Source: Ottelia alismoides (taxonomy: Eukaryota > Streptophyta > Magnoliopsida > Alismatales > Hydrocharitaceae). From it: a stretch of 64,000 bases of DNA. A program made the translations under genes and the position numbers. The DNA is taken from contig JAZKJV010005542.1 of the NCBI GenBank assembly GCA_037367405.1, forward strand, positions 186,001 through 250,000. The letters are read 5' to 3'. Shown here piece by piece: positions 12,344 to 24,207 of the stretch; the first letter of the stretch is position 1, and every line of letters starts with the position of its first letter. The notes below the pieces were generated by a model that made no database searches, was not told where the DNA came from, and worked only from the letters and a program-made list of their open reading frames with translations.

Positions 12344-13440
12344 CCCCCCATGTACTTCATCTAAGCTCGTCCTTGAGTTGATAAAGAAAGAATTTGTTAA
12401 AGAGTTAGTTTAATTAACGAGATCCATGACATGTGCAAGTGTGTATACGAGGCTTGATTTGATCTAGAACACTAGATTTTAGAAATCCTAGAACTCTAAG
12501 TTGATCCAAGTATTAATAGAAAGAAATTCAACTCCTCTAACTATCAAACTCTTAATGAATACATATATATATAATAATAAGTATGACTTAGTGCAGACTG
12601 CAACTATGAGAGTAGAGTCAGAATATCACAAAGAATTCCAATCTTAGAAGCTCTCCCGAGGACTCATCCCTAAACTCTAGGGAGTAAATCCAGTCTTTCT
12701 CGAATCAATCATCTCTTTAGTTTGTCAGAGTTCAAAGGGATAGATGGAAGGCCATATTATGGAGGATGTGGTAATGTGTAATTATTTACTCTTCCTCTCA
12801 TTGTAACATGATTCTCTCAAGTGCCAATATTCAACACAATTTTCATTTTGATATTTGTCAATCAGTATGTCCGTCAAAAGAGAAATTGGAGTTGTCTGCA
12901 GTTGTTTTCCTGGGAATACACTGGGGTGTTCCTTTTTTGAGTATCTAATATACTTTCTACACCCAAACTTGTAGCATTTATGATGTAGAGACCTTTTTGG
13001 GTGATGTCCTGACTCATGGTCCTAATAATAGTGGTCCAAATGGACATTTTAAAATGGTTGGGAGCGCCTGCCTTTGGTGGAAGCTTTTTGATATTTGACT
13101 TTGTATGGTGAGAGCTTTTCTTTTAACATTTCTTTCTTTCTTTTCTTTGTTTTTAGCTAGCTCCACTGCTTTTACCAAAATTTGGCGCACACTGATCAAC
13201 TTATTAAAATAATGTCGTCACACCCTAGCACTTTAGGTTAAAGCCAAGAGATAGCATGAGAACATGTCCCATACTGGTTGTGATGCTGACACTCAGGTTT
13301 CATGAAGTCGTCATTAATTTTATCCCATCCTTGAGAATCATATAGATCAAGTCCAAACTCAAACTTCAAATCTCAGTCTCCTCGGTGATACTTTGACTCA
13401 TCTCAATCACGAATGCAGTCCTGCATGTGGGTGATAATCA
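12344..13440 (-). other. PPT and 3' untranslated region of element E
   Basis: The minus strand reads AAGTACATGGGGGG just before LTR E, a one- or two-base variant of the family tract. The following 1.1 kb matches the 3' regions of D and F. A 61-codon minus frame (13014-13199) overlaps the conserved blocks, but D uses another frame over the same DNA, so I do not call a protein. Confidence 0.65.
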
Positions 13441-14430
13441 AATTTATTTTAAGGAGATTAAACATGAATAATAGCATGCAAATCTCCAAACTAGGAGAGT
13501 ATGAATTTTTAAGTCCAAGACCCTAATGATTAATACATGATAACTCTAAGTCTAGGGACTTCTTAAACCAAGTGTTAAAGATCATCTCAAGCCTTGAGTG
13601 CATAGTGAAAGTGTCAGAGAGTAACACCAATTAATAAGTCAGTGTGTTAGTTATTTACAAATAATCATTAATTTTATAAAGACAAGGACAACATAGTGGG
13701 CACCTTTGACAAAACAATATAGAGATAACTCAAAGATACACTAGGGTACCCTTAACAACATTACAAACTTCAACTCCTTACAAATCGAAATTGGTTCTTC
13801 GAGGTCTAAAATTAGAAGATGCCTTATGTTTCAATTATTTCTTCCTAATAAAATACAGTTCGGAATCTGAGTATGAAAGATCTTCATGAACTTGGAATTT
13901 CACCCTCGTAGAATGATGCCATTCTTCCTCAATCCATATTTACATGGGAAGCCTCAAAATTCTTCACAATCATGGGGAGACGAATCAAACCTTGAAATCC
14001 CACAACAGAGTTTTGGGCTTTCTTTAGACGAGAAAAACAAGACATAGAGGGATGACCTAATTTACAAGAAAGGTAAGTATCCAATAATTGAACATCCTCA
14101 ATAAAAGGTGAGGGCATCTCCATATCTAATTCTTCTATCAATAGATCATCCTCCTCAATTTGCATCACTCTTTTCAATGAACTTTTTATCAACTTAATCT
14201 TCCAAAATATAAAGCTGAAATTCGGATTTTCTTCTATGTATAACTCTGAAAGACTCTAAAGTAAGACAACCTTATAAAGGGAAAAGAAGAAACAATTCGG
14301 TGAATCATCACGACCTCTTGAAAAACTTAAAGCACTAAAGGATACTAAAGAGACACAATAGAGTTAATAAATTATATTTTCTGATGTTTATTACATTTCG
14401 AATAAAGTTAATTAGTTAGTATCATTTATA
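13441..14430 (-). other. E-specific segment with an unrecognised 87-codon open frame
   Basis: This kilobase lies between the conserved 3' blocks and the short-word tract; I find no equivalent at that position in D, F, C or B. It holds an open minus-strand frame at 13929-14192, acidic at its start (IEEDDLLIEELDMEMPSP) and Cys- and Lys-containing later. I recognise no family. It could be a fragment of another insertion, a remnant of an extra 3' ORF (some Athila-lineage elements carry an env-like ORF here), or chance. No terminal repeats were noticed at its edges. Confidence 0.3.
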
Positions 14431-14433
14431 CTC

Positions 14434-14703
14434 TTGGCTTTGAAAATAATTTTTGAAAACTTTTTTCAAATAATGTCACGTAATTATAGGTTTTCAAAAC
14501 ATTTTACAAATATTATTCAGAAAAACATTTTGCAAATGATTTTCCAAACAATGTCAATCCGAATTTTCACAAACCATGTAAAACAGTTGAAAACCATGTC
14601 AAATATGTATATAGTTTTTGAAAATTATTTTAAAATATTTTATACAAAAGTCAGTTCAAAATATAATATGATATCTATCTCCTCAAGAGTTTTAAAAATA
14701 TGA
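14434..14703 (-). repeat. TTTTGCAAA-type short-word tract, element E
   Basis: Degenerate short words such as TTTTCAAAACATTTTAC recur every 10-25 nt. It occupies the same place as the tracts in D, C, B and A, between the hairpin array and the conserved 3' blocks. The 89-codon plus frame here is antisense to the element and simply reflects the Phe/Lys/Asn-rich composition. Confidence 0.6.
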
Positions 14704-14729
14704 GATATGGTTAAATTATATATGTAATA

Positions 14730-15015
14730 TATACGGTAAACCCCCCTATACTTAGTTTTTGTTATGTCCTCGTAGCATAAAGTGATATGAAGCCATAGCT
14801 CAATAAAGCATAAAACGGTCTACAAGAACTGAGTCGAGAATAATGGAAGTGTAAGGACTGATAAAAAAATGAACCATAGTGAATATACTGGGAAGTTCCT
14901 CCCTATACTTAGGTTTAGGAAAACCTAAGTAAAGATATAGAGATAAATACAAAGGAGAGACCTGAGCAAAGGAGAAGGGAAGGACAAATCCATCCTATAC
15001 TTAGGCTGAGAATAG
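14730..15015 (-). repeat. PPT-like hairpin array, element E
   Basis: Read on the minus strand, at least three units end in GTATAGG(G)n: a large one whose 3' arm is AAGTATAGGGGGG (around 14738-14751) after GAGGACATAAC, one at 14903-14934 (CTATACTTAGGTTT against AAACCTAAGTAAAG), and one near 14995-15022. It starts about 110 nt downstream of the integrase stop. Confidence 0.75.
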
Positions 15016-15122
15016 ACTAAGTGTAGATATGATAATGAATAAGTGGCGAATGGAATTTAAAAGAATAAAATTAGTATGAATCTTTTAGAAATGAATATGA
15101 TGATGTGAATATGTCATGATGA

Positions 15123-16053
15123 TCATGCCTTGCCTGAGAAATCTAAAACTGAATCAATAGGTATGAAATCAGTCAGCTCTACAGGAGTTAACCTTTCCTT
15201 GGATTCTACAAAATGCTTAAGTAATCTCTCATTGATTTGAAAGGAAGGTGCATTCTCTGAAAGCTCTGAGATCTCTACACTACCATTCTCATGCACTTCC
15301 TTAATAATGAAAGGACTCATCCACTTTGACTTAAGTTTCTCATGGAAAATCTTTAACTTCACATTAAACAACCATACCTTTTGTCCAGGGACAAAGTTCT
15401 TACATCTATTATGCGCACCATGCCACTTCTTAACTTTGTCTTTATAGATCATGTTGTTGTCCTATGCTCGGTTGCGGATTTCCACTAGTTCATTTAAGTT
15501 AAGGTCTCTATACAACTTCCCTAAGTGATAGCTCCAGTTTATATTTTTTATTGCCCATTCAGATTTATGTACCAACTCAACAGGCAAGTGATATGGCTTG
15601 CCATAAATCATCCTAAAACGTGAAGTGCCAAGAGGTGTCTTGCTGGTCGTTTTGTAAGCCCACAAAACTTGTTCAAACAACTGAGACCAGTTCTTCCTAT
15701 CTGGACGGAATAACTTTTTAAGAATGCTCTTCACCTCTCTATTTGAAACCTCCGCCATGTCATTTCATTGAGGATGGTAAGGAATAGTTATTCTATGCTC
15801 AAACCCATAGTCCTTTGATAAAGACTTCATCATTCCATTCACAAAGTGGCTACCTCCATCAGATATCAAAACATTAGAGACCCCGATCCGTGAAATGATA
15901 TGATCCTTAATAAACTAACAAATGGTCCTACCATCTGCGGTTCGGTTTGGGATAGACTCCACCCATCTTGACAAGTAATCAACCGCTAACAAGATGTCAA
16001 AACCTTGGCTATTAGGAAAGGGATTGATGAACGAGATTTCAAAGAGGGTCGCA
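15123..16053 (-). pseudogene. integrase core and C-terminal domain of element E (5'-cut)
   Basis: The integrase splices element DNA into host chromosomes. The D-D-E residues are visible: Asp in AVDYLSRWVE (about 15985), Asp in ISDGGSHF (about 15870) and Glu in AEVSNREVK (about 15750). The segment WSQLFEQVLWAYKT and the C-terminal GQKVWLFNVKLKIF and LKSKWMSPFIIKEV patches, typical of gypsy integrases, follow. At least two in-frame stops occur, one after the ADGRTIC motif and one in YHPQ*ND, and a stop separates the two open pieces at about 15455. The zinc-binding N-terminus is missing because LTR C is joined at 16054. RH and RT of E should lie beyond element C's other end. Confidence 0.85.
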
Positions 16054-17171
16054 TGGTTTCACAAGGCGAAACCACATGCGATGTGTTGACCGCTCAATAA
16101 ACCTCATTCAATCAACAATTAACCCACAATATATAAAGCAATGAACAAAAAAATGTTGAATTGAATCTTATTATTCTCTACCATAAGATGCATAGCAAGT
16201 ATGCATGTAGAGGTCGAGCCACAAAGAGTAAAACGGGTAGCCTATGGTTATTTATATACAACCAAGTCGTTTACTAAGTACATATATCTTTTTATGGGTT
16301 TTTATTTTTAATTTTCTAATTCATATTTTCTTTTTATATTTTTACATTTTCTTCTTTAAAAAATATAATATAGCATATATAAGGGTATATATACAATATA
16401 GAGAAGCATCTTATAAATCATAATAAATATCAAGAAAATACATGAAATAAAATGTTTTTAGGTTATATATATATATAATGTTTTTGTGATTTTTCTGTAA
16501 TTTTGGCTAACGTTTATGTATTTTTGAAGTCAAAAATATCCCAAATTAGGGATTTAATAAATATCATAAATGGATTTGGATGTTAAGAATAGTAAATAAG
16601 TTACGAAGTTATCTAAATCAATTTTAATATATAAATATTTATATAAAGAAAATTATAAAATACAAAAATATATTTTTGATTTTTTAATGAATTTTTACAT
16701 TTTTATAAATGTTTTTAGTATTTTAAATTTTTAGGAGTTTTCTTTTTTGCATTTTTAGTGATTTTTGGTCTATAGTTATGACATAGTAAAATAGACACTA
16801 TATGATTTTTGAAGAATTTTGACACGATTTTATTTTTATTTTTTTGGTATTTTATATTATAGATAGAACAACAAGAATTCCTTGTGATTTGTAATAAATG
16901 TTTAAAAAGCCTAAAAATACCAAATAAATTTATGGCATGAAAATACATGGCAAGAGGCACTTAACCCAATTTTGCATAATTTAAGGAGTTAGTTTGCTAT
17001 TTTTATAAATGAAATCTAAGAATCAAAATTCATATACTAGGAAGGGCATAAATGTAAATAAATTAAATTCTGGGGGACAGACTACAATTTTCACAAAAAT
17101 ATACCACATATATTTAATTTTGTTTGACTAAAAGTAAATATAAAGAGTTGCGGGGGTGTTTCTACAAAATG

Positions 17172-17203
17172 GTCACCTTACGTGGGACGACACGTAAGGT
17201 GAC
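17172..17203. repeat. 13-bp inverted repeat in LTR C
   Basis: GTCACCTTACGTG and CACGTAAGGTGAC are a perfect 13-bp inverted repeat around a 6-nt spacer. Perfect preservation in an otherwise decayed LTR is notable. It corresponds to the CACGTG dyad of LTR A (43622-43646) and lies in the same U5 ladder context. Confidence 0.8.
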
Positions 17204-18306
17204 TTGACATGGACCCATATGAAATATGCATCAAATCCAAGGGGTGATATGCAATTTCACCCGTTTTATTTCACAGTGGGTATTTTATTCGCAGCAATGA
17301 TAACTAATTCATAAAAGGGCATGGTATAATATGCAACTACCCCAATATATGAGCACAATCGCGTGGTCAGGACTCTTCACTTAAACATGTGGCAGCACGT
17401 ATCGGCCCATACCTCTTTGATCTTGGACGGGGCAGATTAGATCTTCAAGAACGATCGGACGGTAAGGAGAAACTGTATTCAATGGTTCTTGGAGGATCTT
17501 GACGATACCCTCTATCCGATAACTCTAAACCTCCCTGTAAGAGCAGGGAAGAACAAAGTGGAACGTGAGCTTTGATCGTCCCCAAAGCATGATTCTGGCA
17601 GTCTTCTTCGACTCCAAAGTTCTCAATAGGAAGCGGGAATGTCCCTCTGGTTAGAGGAGGCTTCAGGATGGCTAAGGGTCACCGGAGCACCACCAGAAGG
17701 TCAGGGTAGAGGTGGTGCTCAAGGTACCTCCGACGAGTGGCAAAGTCGCCTCCCGGTGCCTTGTTGCACCTTAAACTTGCAAAAAAATAAGACAAGGGAT
17801 GAGGGCAAGCTGCCTTGTCCCTTTAGAAGGGGAAATGGAAGAGATATGATCGAAATGAGCTCTCTTTGACGAACGAAGGAGGAGGGAGTGATTGATTGAT
17901 CTAAGCAAGATCGAGATGAGAGGAGATGCATGGAGTGATCAGCAAGTGTAGAGGAACGAAATGAGGGTGGGACGCTTAGTAGAGAATAGGCGAGGCATTG
18001 TCCGCTTCGGAGAACTACGAATCAGGTGTAGTAGGATAGGACTAAGGTCAAACAATTAAACTAAATGCAGAATTAAATAACTAGAATCAAAAGCTACCTA
18101 AATAAAGAGAAATGTGCATATCTTTCTTGGCTGGACCAAGGAGTAGGGATGTCGCCGGAGCTCCTGCCTAGGTGCACCTTCGTCCTCTTGGAGCTTTGCC
18201 CAGCTACGAGAAGACTTCTCCTGTCACGAGGGAACTCGCAAGACCAAGAACAGGGACTTCTAAACTCGGATTAGTGACCAAAGTAGAAATGGAAGACAGA
18301 GGGGAT

Positions 18307-18314
18307 TATTTATA
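18307..18314 (-). promoter_or_regulatory. TATA box of LTR C
   Basis: The minus strand reads TATAAATA at the boundary between AT-rich U3 and the GC-rich transcribed part, the same position as the TATA boxes of G1, G2 and A. Transcription of the element would start some 30 nt downstream. Confidence 0.6.
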
Positions 18315-19688
18315 AACAAGGGTACACACCCTTATTGATCGGATGACTGGGAGGAATAGAGGCTTTGTACAACAGATCTAAAGGGCAGGCGTGGATGACG
18401 GTAGAATCATGATGAAATCCCATAAGGGATCGAAGGCAACAGATGGATGGATCATGCTGAAAAAAAGGAAAGAAAATGGTGGAGAAGACAACTCTGGTGC
18501 GGGTCAGAGGCGTAAGAGGAGTTGACCAAAGGTCAACGATCCCTGGCCTCTGATAGGCCCACGTCGACCACAAAAGGACAAAACAATCTAAAAAATTGAA
18601 ATTAATTAATTAAATATAGTAAATGAATTTATTATTTTTTTATAAAATAATAATTTTTATTATTTAATTTACTATTTAAATATGATTTTTATTTATTTTT
18701 AGGTGTTTTTTATTAGTAGTTATTTTTTAAGGGTATATTCATCTATGTTTTGACCAATTTATTTGTATTTTGTCTATTTTTTATTATTTTATTTTATATA
18801 TATACATAAATATATTTTTATCATATTTTTGTGATGTTATTTGTATACTTAAATAAATAGGTATGTAAGTTACATAGGTATATTTATAGGTATTTTGCCT
18901 ATATATATATAGACTTATTTTATTTTGTGTTTTCATTGTGATTTTATTCTAGTTTCGATATGTACATAATTTCTAAACATTATTTACATATCTATAAAAA
19001 TATGCCACTGTAAAAATAATAAGGGATGAATAAATTGAATATTTTATTCAGGTATACTATATAATGAGGGTCCCAAAACCTAACTTTCACATCTTAACCC
19101 AAAAAATTATGCAACCACCTCCATTAAATAGCTTATTAAAAATTATATAAAATTAGAGTAATTTGGATACATTTTGAGTTTTTATTCGGAAGATATGGGT
19201 CTATGAAGTTGGGATTTTGGCTTTTTATTTTGTGTATAAAATGAACATTTTATATTATTTTTGTACAAAGTTAATTTTGTATTTTTTATTTACATTATTA
19301 TCTACAACATTCATGTAAAAAGTTTCTTTATTTGATGTATAAATACTAAATAATAAAATGGGCGTCAAAAATTCTTTATTGAATGAATAAAATAATTGAG
19401 TTTTTATTGTATTTTTGGCCCTTATCTCCCCATACTTTATTCCATGTTAACCAACTCTATTCTTGACTTGGTCTCGAGGTTTAGGGTTATAAAATATCTT
19501 CAATATTTTATTATTTTTCTTTTCTTCTATTTATTCTATAATTTTGGCATTACAAATTGTATTATTTATACAATAAATGTAATAAATGATGAATGCAATT
19601 TTGTATAAATTAATGCTATTTACATGCATTAGCCAGGGTTTTTAAGGCCAAAATGGTAGAATAAAGGCGACAAAATGGAGATTCATCA

Positions 19689-20840
19689 CCCCCTATACTT
19701 GCCTTTGCTAGTCCCTAGCAAATACTTATGAAATAAGTATAAAAAGAATAAAGAAGAAAAGGAAAAGAAGGAATAAATGGAGTTGATCTTAATTATTAAA
19801 CTTGTCTTTTCAAAATCAAAGTTTGGAACTCGATTTAGACCTTGATGTGAGAATATGTGTAGAACCTGGTCGGGAACCAAACTTAGACCACAATAGCCCT
19901 CAAGAGCCACAGAACTCGATTAAAACCACCTCAATAGCCAGGTCATAACTAGCCTACATCATACGCAAATCCTCCTAATTATGAAGCTAACTTGTACGGT
20001 GTAAGTGATTGTGGCTCTCCCCAATTGAAATGACAAAAGACCTGACTTCTCCAGAATGACAACCCAATGATTCCCCAATCCGGCAACTCTTTCCTCGAGG
20101 AGAAGGTATTCCCTTCTAAGTTCAAGTGGCATCTGAATCAAGAGGAGGGGTGGAGAGAAGAATGGACGGTAGTTGGTGTAGCTACCTATCCAGGGATGCA
20201 TGACCAGTGTAGTCAAGTCATCCAGTTGCAGGATCACATGGTATAACTTTGATGCTCAAGCATGCTTATTCACTATACAACATATATACATACTCCGGCA
20301 GGCATTTTGTTTTCAATCAGGACTATCCACTTTTTTGGAGTTTATTTTTTTTGAAATACTATTTACAGTAGCATTTAAATAAGGAGTTTTTCCTCTTGAG
20401 ATAGAAGACTATCCCTCTTTTTAAGCAATATTGGAACCCACACTCTCATATCTTTAGATCTCATGCCAATTGAACAGGTTGGGGTGCACTTCCCTCCATA
20501 AATGAGGACAAATGTTTCCACCCATGTGCATCTCAAATCAGAAAATCCATTCCCCTCACCACTCCAACTGAGTTGAGCCAAGTGAAAGGTGCAAGTATAC
20601 AATTTAGGTCATGGACGACAAGAGTCATGCGTGTGTCTCGAAAAGTTCTAGTTAGCTAGTTGAGGTGACCTGAACCCAGCCCTGAATCTCAAAAAATGAA
20701 GTCCCAAAGGACCTGAAGTACCTTAAACCTAGTTCCCATAAGGTTCTAATGCAGTTAGGTGCGGTAAGGTCCAACCAAGCTCCAATCTTCGATTTTGTTG
20801 GACTAGTTCAATCATCAAGCTCAATTAAAAAAAATGATAA
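19689..20840 (-). other. PPT and 3' untranslated region of element C
   Basis: AAGTATAGGGGG on the minus strand (19689-19700) is the polypurine tract. The following 1.1 kb aligns with B's 3' region (34870-36000), for example TTTCCTCGAGGAG (about 20090 and 35250) and ACTTTTTTGGAG (about 20329 and 35481). It differs from the D/E/F type, so C and B belong to one subfamily. No conserved frame is seen. Confidence 0.7.
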
Positions 20841-21545
20841 TGTTATGTAAATGCTATGTATAATGTAGAAAAAAATTTTGTGATGTAATTTATCAAAATG
20901 TTGAGCTTTTTATAGATTTTGAAAAGATGATGTGTATGTAGGTTTTTTTGTATTTTTCAAAAATATTTTGCAAATGTTTTTAGTAATTTTTGAAAGCAAA
21001 AGATTTTGACTAAAAACTTGGTGCAAATATTTACACCGAGATGCATCATATATTCACAAAACGAAGGTTTCAAAGAATTTACAATGTGTAAGTGATCAAT
21101 TTTATAGACCTATATATAAAGAATTGTAATATGATATATATATATATATATATACTCCTCAAACTTATTTGAAAATTATTTTACAAACAGTTTTGAAAAC
21201 TATAGTCCAAAGAAATTTCTACAAGCAATTTTACAAACATTTGCACATATTTGAAAATCATTTAGCAAAATTTTTTGAAATAGTATATATAGATTTTTCA
21301 AATATTTTTGCAACCATTTTTCAAATCAATACAAATTGTTTTTCAAAAATTTTATTTCATGCAAAGAAAATAAAATTTTGCAAACAAAATATTTTTACAA
21401 AGGTTGAATATATTTTACAAAATATTTTCCAAATAGTTTTCAAAAGATTTTTCAAACAAATTTTCAAACTATTTTTCGAACATTTTGCAAAAGTATTTTT
21501 ACCTGATTTATTAATTAGTATGTACAAAAAGAGATTGAGGAGATA
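20841..21545 (-). repeat. TTTTGCAAA-type short-word tract, element C
   Basis: Strongly AT-rich, with many copies of words such as TTTTGCAAA, TTTTCAAA and TTTACAAA, densest from 21160 to 21540. Its far end (ACTATAGTCCAAAG near 21199) is shared with element A (CTTTGGACTATAG type, near 49517), showing that the tract is homologous and not only similar in composition. The 125-codon plus frame at 21169-21546 is antisense and low-complexity, so it is not called. Confidence 0.65.
21135..21154. repeat. (TA)n microsatellite
   Basis: About ten TA repeats interrupt the short-word tract of element C. Confidence 0.9.
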
Positions 21546-21639
21546 GAATTATCTTTTTATTATGTGATTTTAATGAACTTAATGATTCGTTATTTAGTGA
21601 AATATTTTTAGCCATATTTATTTAAAATATGCAAGTATG

Positions 21640-22040
21640 AGTTATGGCTATAGTATATACACAATATATACGACCCCCGATACTTAGCTTGAGCTATATC
21701 CTCATAGATCGAAGAGAGAAAGAGAAGACATAACTCGTACTGGGTATAGAAAAGCCTAAAAACAACGAATGAAGGAATGAATGAATAAGAAGTTGATTGT
21801 CCCCCTATACTTAGGATAAAAGAATCCTAAGTATAACATACTATACACCAAGAAGGGAGGGTCAAGGGTGGGAATGAACAGATCATACTTAGACTATCTA
21901 CCCCTATACTTAGTGTAATATATCTCTAAGTATATACAAGAAGATAAGATAGTGGAGAAGATCAAAGAATGAAAGAAATCGAAGTGCACACCTTCCTATA
22001 CTTAGGACAAAGTACATCCTAAATATAGATGACTAACATA
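21640..22040 (-). repeat. PPT-like hairpin array, element C
   Basis: Units, read on the minus strand: a large terminal unit (about 21640-21755); 21905-21934 (9-bp stem CTAAGTATA class); 21806-21835 (perfect 12-bp stem TATACTTAGGAT with a 6-nt loop); and 21996-22027 (12-bp stem with one mismatch). Each unit's 3' arm runs into GTATAGG(G)n, the polypurine-tract sequence. The array starts about 90 nt after the integrase tail. Confidence 0.85.
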
Positions 22041-22129
22041 AAGGGGTGATACACAAGTTTTTTTAATAGATAATGAATGCTAAGGACAACAAGAATAAAA
22101 GAAGAAAAGAAGAAGAGACAAAAGCTCAA

Positions 22130-23330
22130 GGGAAAAGTTTTTCAGTTGCATTATTTGAATCTTTTGATGTGGCTACTGTTGTGGATATATCATCGAGGCA
22201 CAATACTTGGATAGAGTCGACAACGACCAAGAAAGTGTCATGCTCGAGGTAAGTCTTCAGTATTTGACCATTGATGACAAATGGTTGTGCGTCAGGAGAC
22301 AATTCTGATATTGCAGTGATGCCATTGTCACATACTTCTCAAACTTGGAATGGCCCTATCCATTTTCTTCTCAATTCACCCAGGAAGATCTTCAAATTTG
22401 CATCAAATAACCACACTTTATGTCTAACTTCGAAGGTCTTTCGTCTGATGTGCTGATCACACTAGTGTATTACCTTCTCCTTGTACATCAACGTGTTATC
22501 GTATGCATAGTCTCAAAATTACAGAAGCATGTTCAGATCATCTTTCCTTTTCTGACCACCTTGTTGTGAGTCCAAGTTACACATATTGATTTCCCATAAA
22601 GATTGTGTTCCACATGCAGATAACATGGTTTCCCATATACAAGACGGTAGGGTGACATGCCCAAGGGAGACTTTTAAGCAGTTCTGTATGCCCATAAGAC
22701 AGAGTCAAGAGTTGGGACCAATTCTTTCTGTCCAACTTTACAAGCTTCTAGAAGATCATCTTGATTCTTTATTTTATAATTCTACCATTCCATTGGTTTG
22801 GGGATAGTAAGGAGATGCGACTCGATGCTCTATGCCATATTCCTTCATTAATTTATTGGCCTCTCTATTAATGATGTGACTACCCCCATCTGATATCAGT
22901 ATCTTCAGAATCTCGAACCATGAGCTAATATTCTCTTTCAGAAAATGAAAAGCTGTATGGTTGTTTGTGGCTCGACCGACGATAGCTTCAACCCAGCGAC
23001 TCACATAACCAACAACAAGAAGGATGTGCTCATATACCTGACTATTGGGGAAAGGTCCCATGAATCGATGCCCAAAGCATCGAATATGTCTTCTATCTCA
23101 ATGGTCTTTAGGGCATTGCATCTTTCGTTGTGAGGGTGCCTTTCAATTGATGACAGTCAGTGCATCGTTTGACAAATGTCGTTGCATCCTTAAATAGTTT
23201 AGGCCACCATAGGCCGCATTGCAGTACTTTCGTTGTCATTCTTTCTCTAGAATAGTCTTCACTAGATTCGAGGGAGTGACAACGCTCGAGGACACTAGGA
23301 TGCTCCTCCTGAGGAATAGACCTGTGCCAA
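22130..23330 (-). pseudogene. integrase of element C, catalytically broken
   Basis: The order of parts is zinc-binding N-terminus (CTDC motif about 23160), core (22774-23061) and C-terminal patch (VWLFDANLKIFLGELRRKW, about 22360-22420). The second Asp (ISDGGSHI) and the Glu (NGMVEL) are present with 35 residues between them, the D35E spacing. The first catalytic Asp is lost: where relatives read VDYVSRW this copy reads VGYVSRW. The second zinc His is also missing (SSED in place of the GGH of element B). Stops and frameshifts occur after the core. The protein could not be active. Confidence 0.85.
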
Positions 23331-24207
23331 ATGCAATCTGCAACTATCCTAAATAGAAGTGGGTCTTCCCATTGGTAAAAACGAATAGTAGACAAAAACG
23401 TGTCCTTGATTTTCGTCCAATCTTGTGGAACCACATCGGATATGAGGTAGTTCACAATATCAGCATACCAAGGGAGCGAATCCATGGTCAAAATCGACTC
23501 ATCAGGAAAGGTTTCTATGATGGGTGCACTGCTCAGTGGAGGCTCTTGCTGCTCAATTATGGAAAGGTGATATGCTACCACATTCTGAACTCCATGCTTA
23601 TCCTTGATTTTCAAATCGAACTCCTGGAGGATAAGGATCCATCTGATCAGTTTGGGCTTGGCATCCTTCTTCTCTTGTAAGTACTAGATAGCAGAGTGGT
23701 CAGTGAAGATGGTAACTTTTGATCTGAACAAATAGGATCTGAACTTCTTGAGGGAAAATACCACAACCAACAACTCTTTCTCTATCACAAAGTAATTTCT
23801 CTGAGCTTCATCTAATGTTTTATTGGCATAATGAATGGCATAAGCTTCCTTATCTTTCCTATATTCTAGAACAACCCCAATTGCGAAATTTGACGCGTCT
23901 GTCATGATCTCAAAGGGAAGAGACCATCTGGTGGTTATAGGATTGGATCCTGAGTGATTAGCTCCTTCAGTTGTTTGAATGAAAGAATAACTTGTTGATC
24001 TACATTAAACTCAGTCTTCTTGCAAAGTAGCTCTAAAAGAGATCGGGCAATGCGGTTGAAATCATGAATGAATCTTCTGTAGAATCCCACATGCCCCAGG
24101 ATTGACCTCACATTCTTAACTGTCCGAGGTAGCTCAAGATTGGCAATGACATCCACCATTGCCGGGTCGACTTCCATGCCACGTTTGGAAATGACTTGAC
24201 CCAGCAC
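23331..24207 (-). pseudogene. RNase H and connection domains of element C
   Basis: RNase H removes the RNA strand during reverse transcription. The conserved DED residues are visible: MTDASNFAIG (about 23900), VIEKELL (about 23795) and IFTDHSAI (about 23695). Upstream, GHVGFYRRFIHDFNRIARSL (24050-24110) is the typical end of gypsy RT. Downstream, HLSIIEQQE marks the junction to integrase. A frameshift near 23910-23935 and a stop near 23680 break the frame into three open pieces. Confidence 0.85.

Larger units (their letters stand above)
16054..19688 (-). mobile_element. 3' LTR of element C
   Basis: On the minus strand it starts TGATGAATCTCC right after C's polypurine tract and ends GTGAAACCA where E's integrase resumes, a length of 3635 bp. 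Its first 60 nt match the start of LTR A closely (both read CCATTTTGGC or TCATTTTGGC followed by AAAAACCCT). Its end shares GTGGGTTAATTGTTGATT with LTR A. The GC-rich middle is 17400-18560 and the U5 part contains the CACGTAAGGTGAC palindrome. The five bases left of it (TCGCA) would be its target duplication; the partner copy is not in the window. Confidence 0.8.

Noticed and set aside
17639..18573. possible host gene fragment in GC-rich sequence
   Set aside because: It is the middle of LTR C, placed between matched LTR ends, with no domain and no conserved frame in LTR B.
21169..21546. 125-codon Phe/Lys/Asn-rich frame
   Set aside because: Antisense to element C within the short-word tract; low complexity accounts for it.
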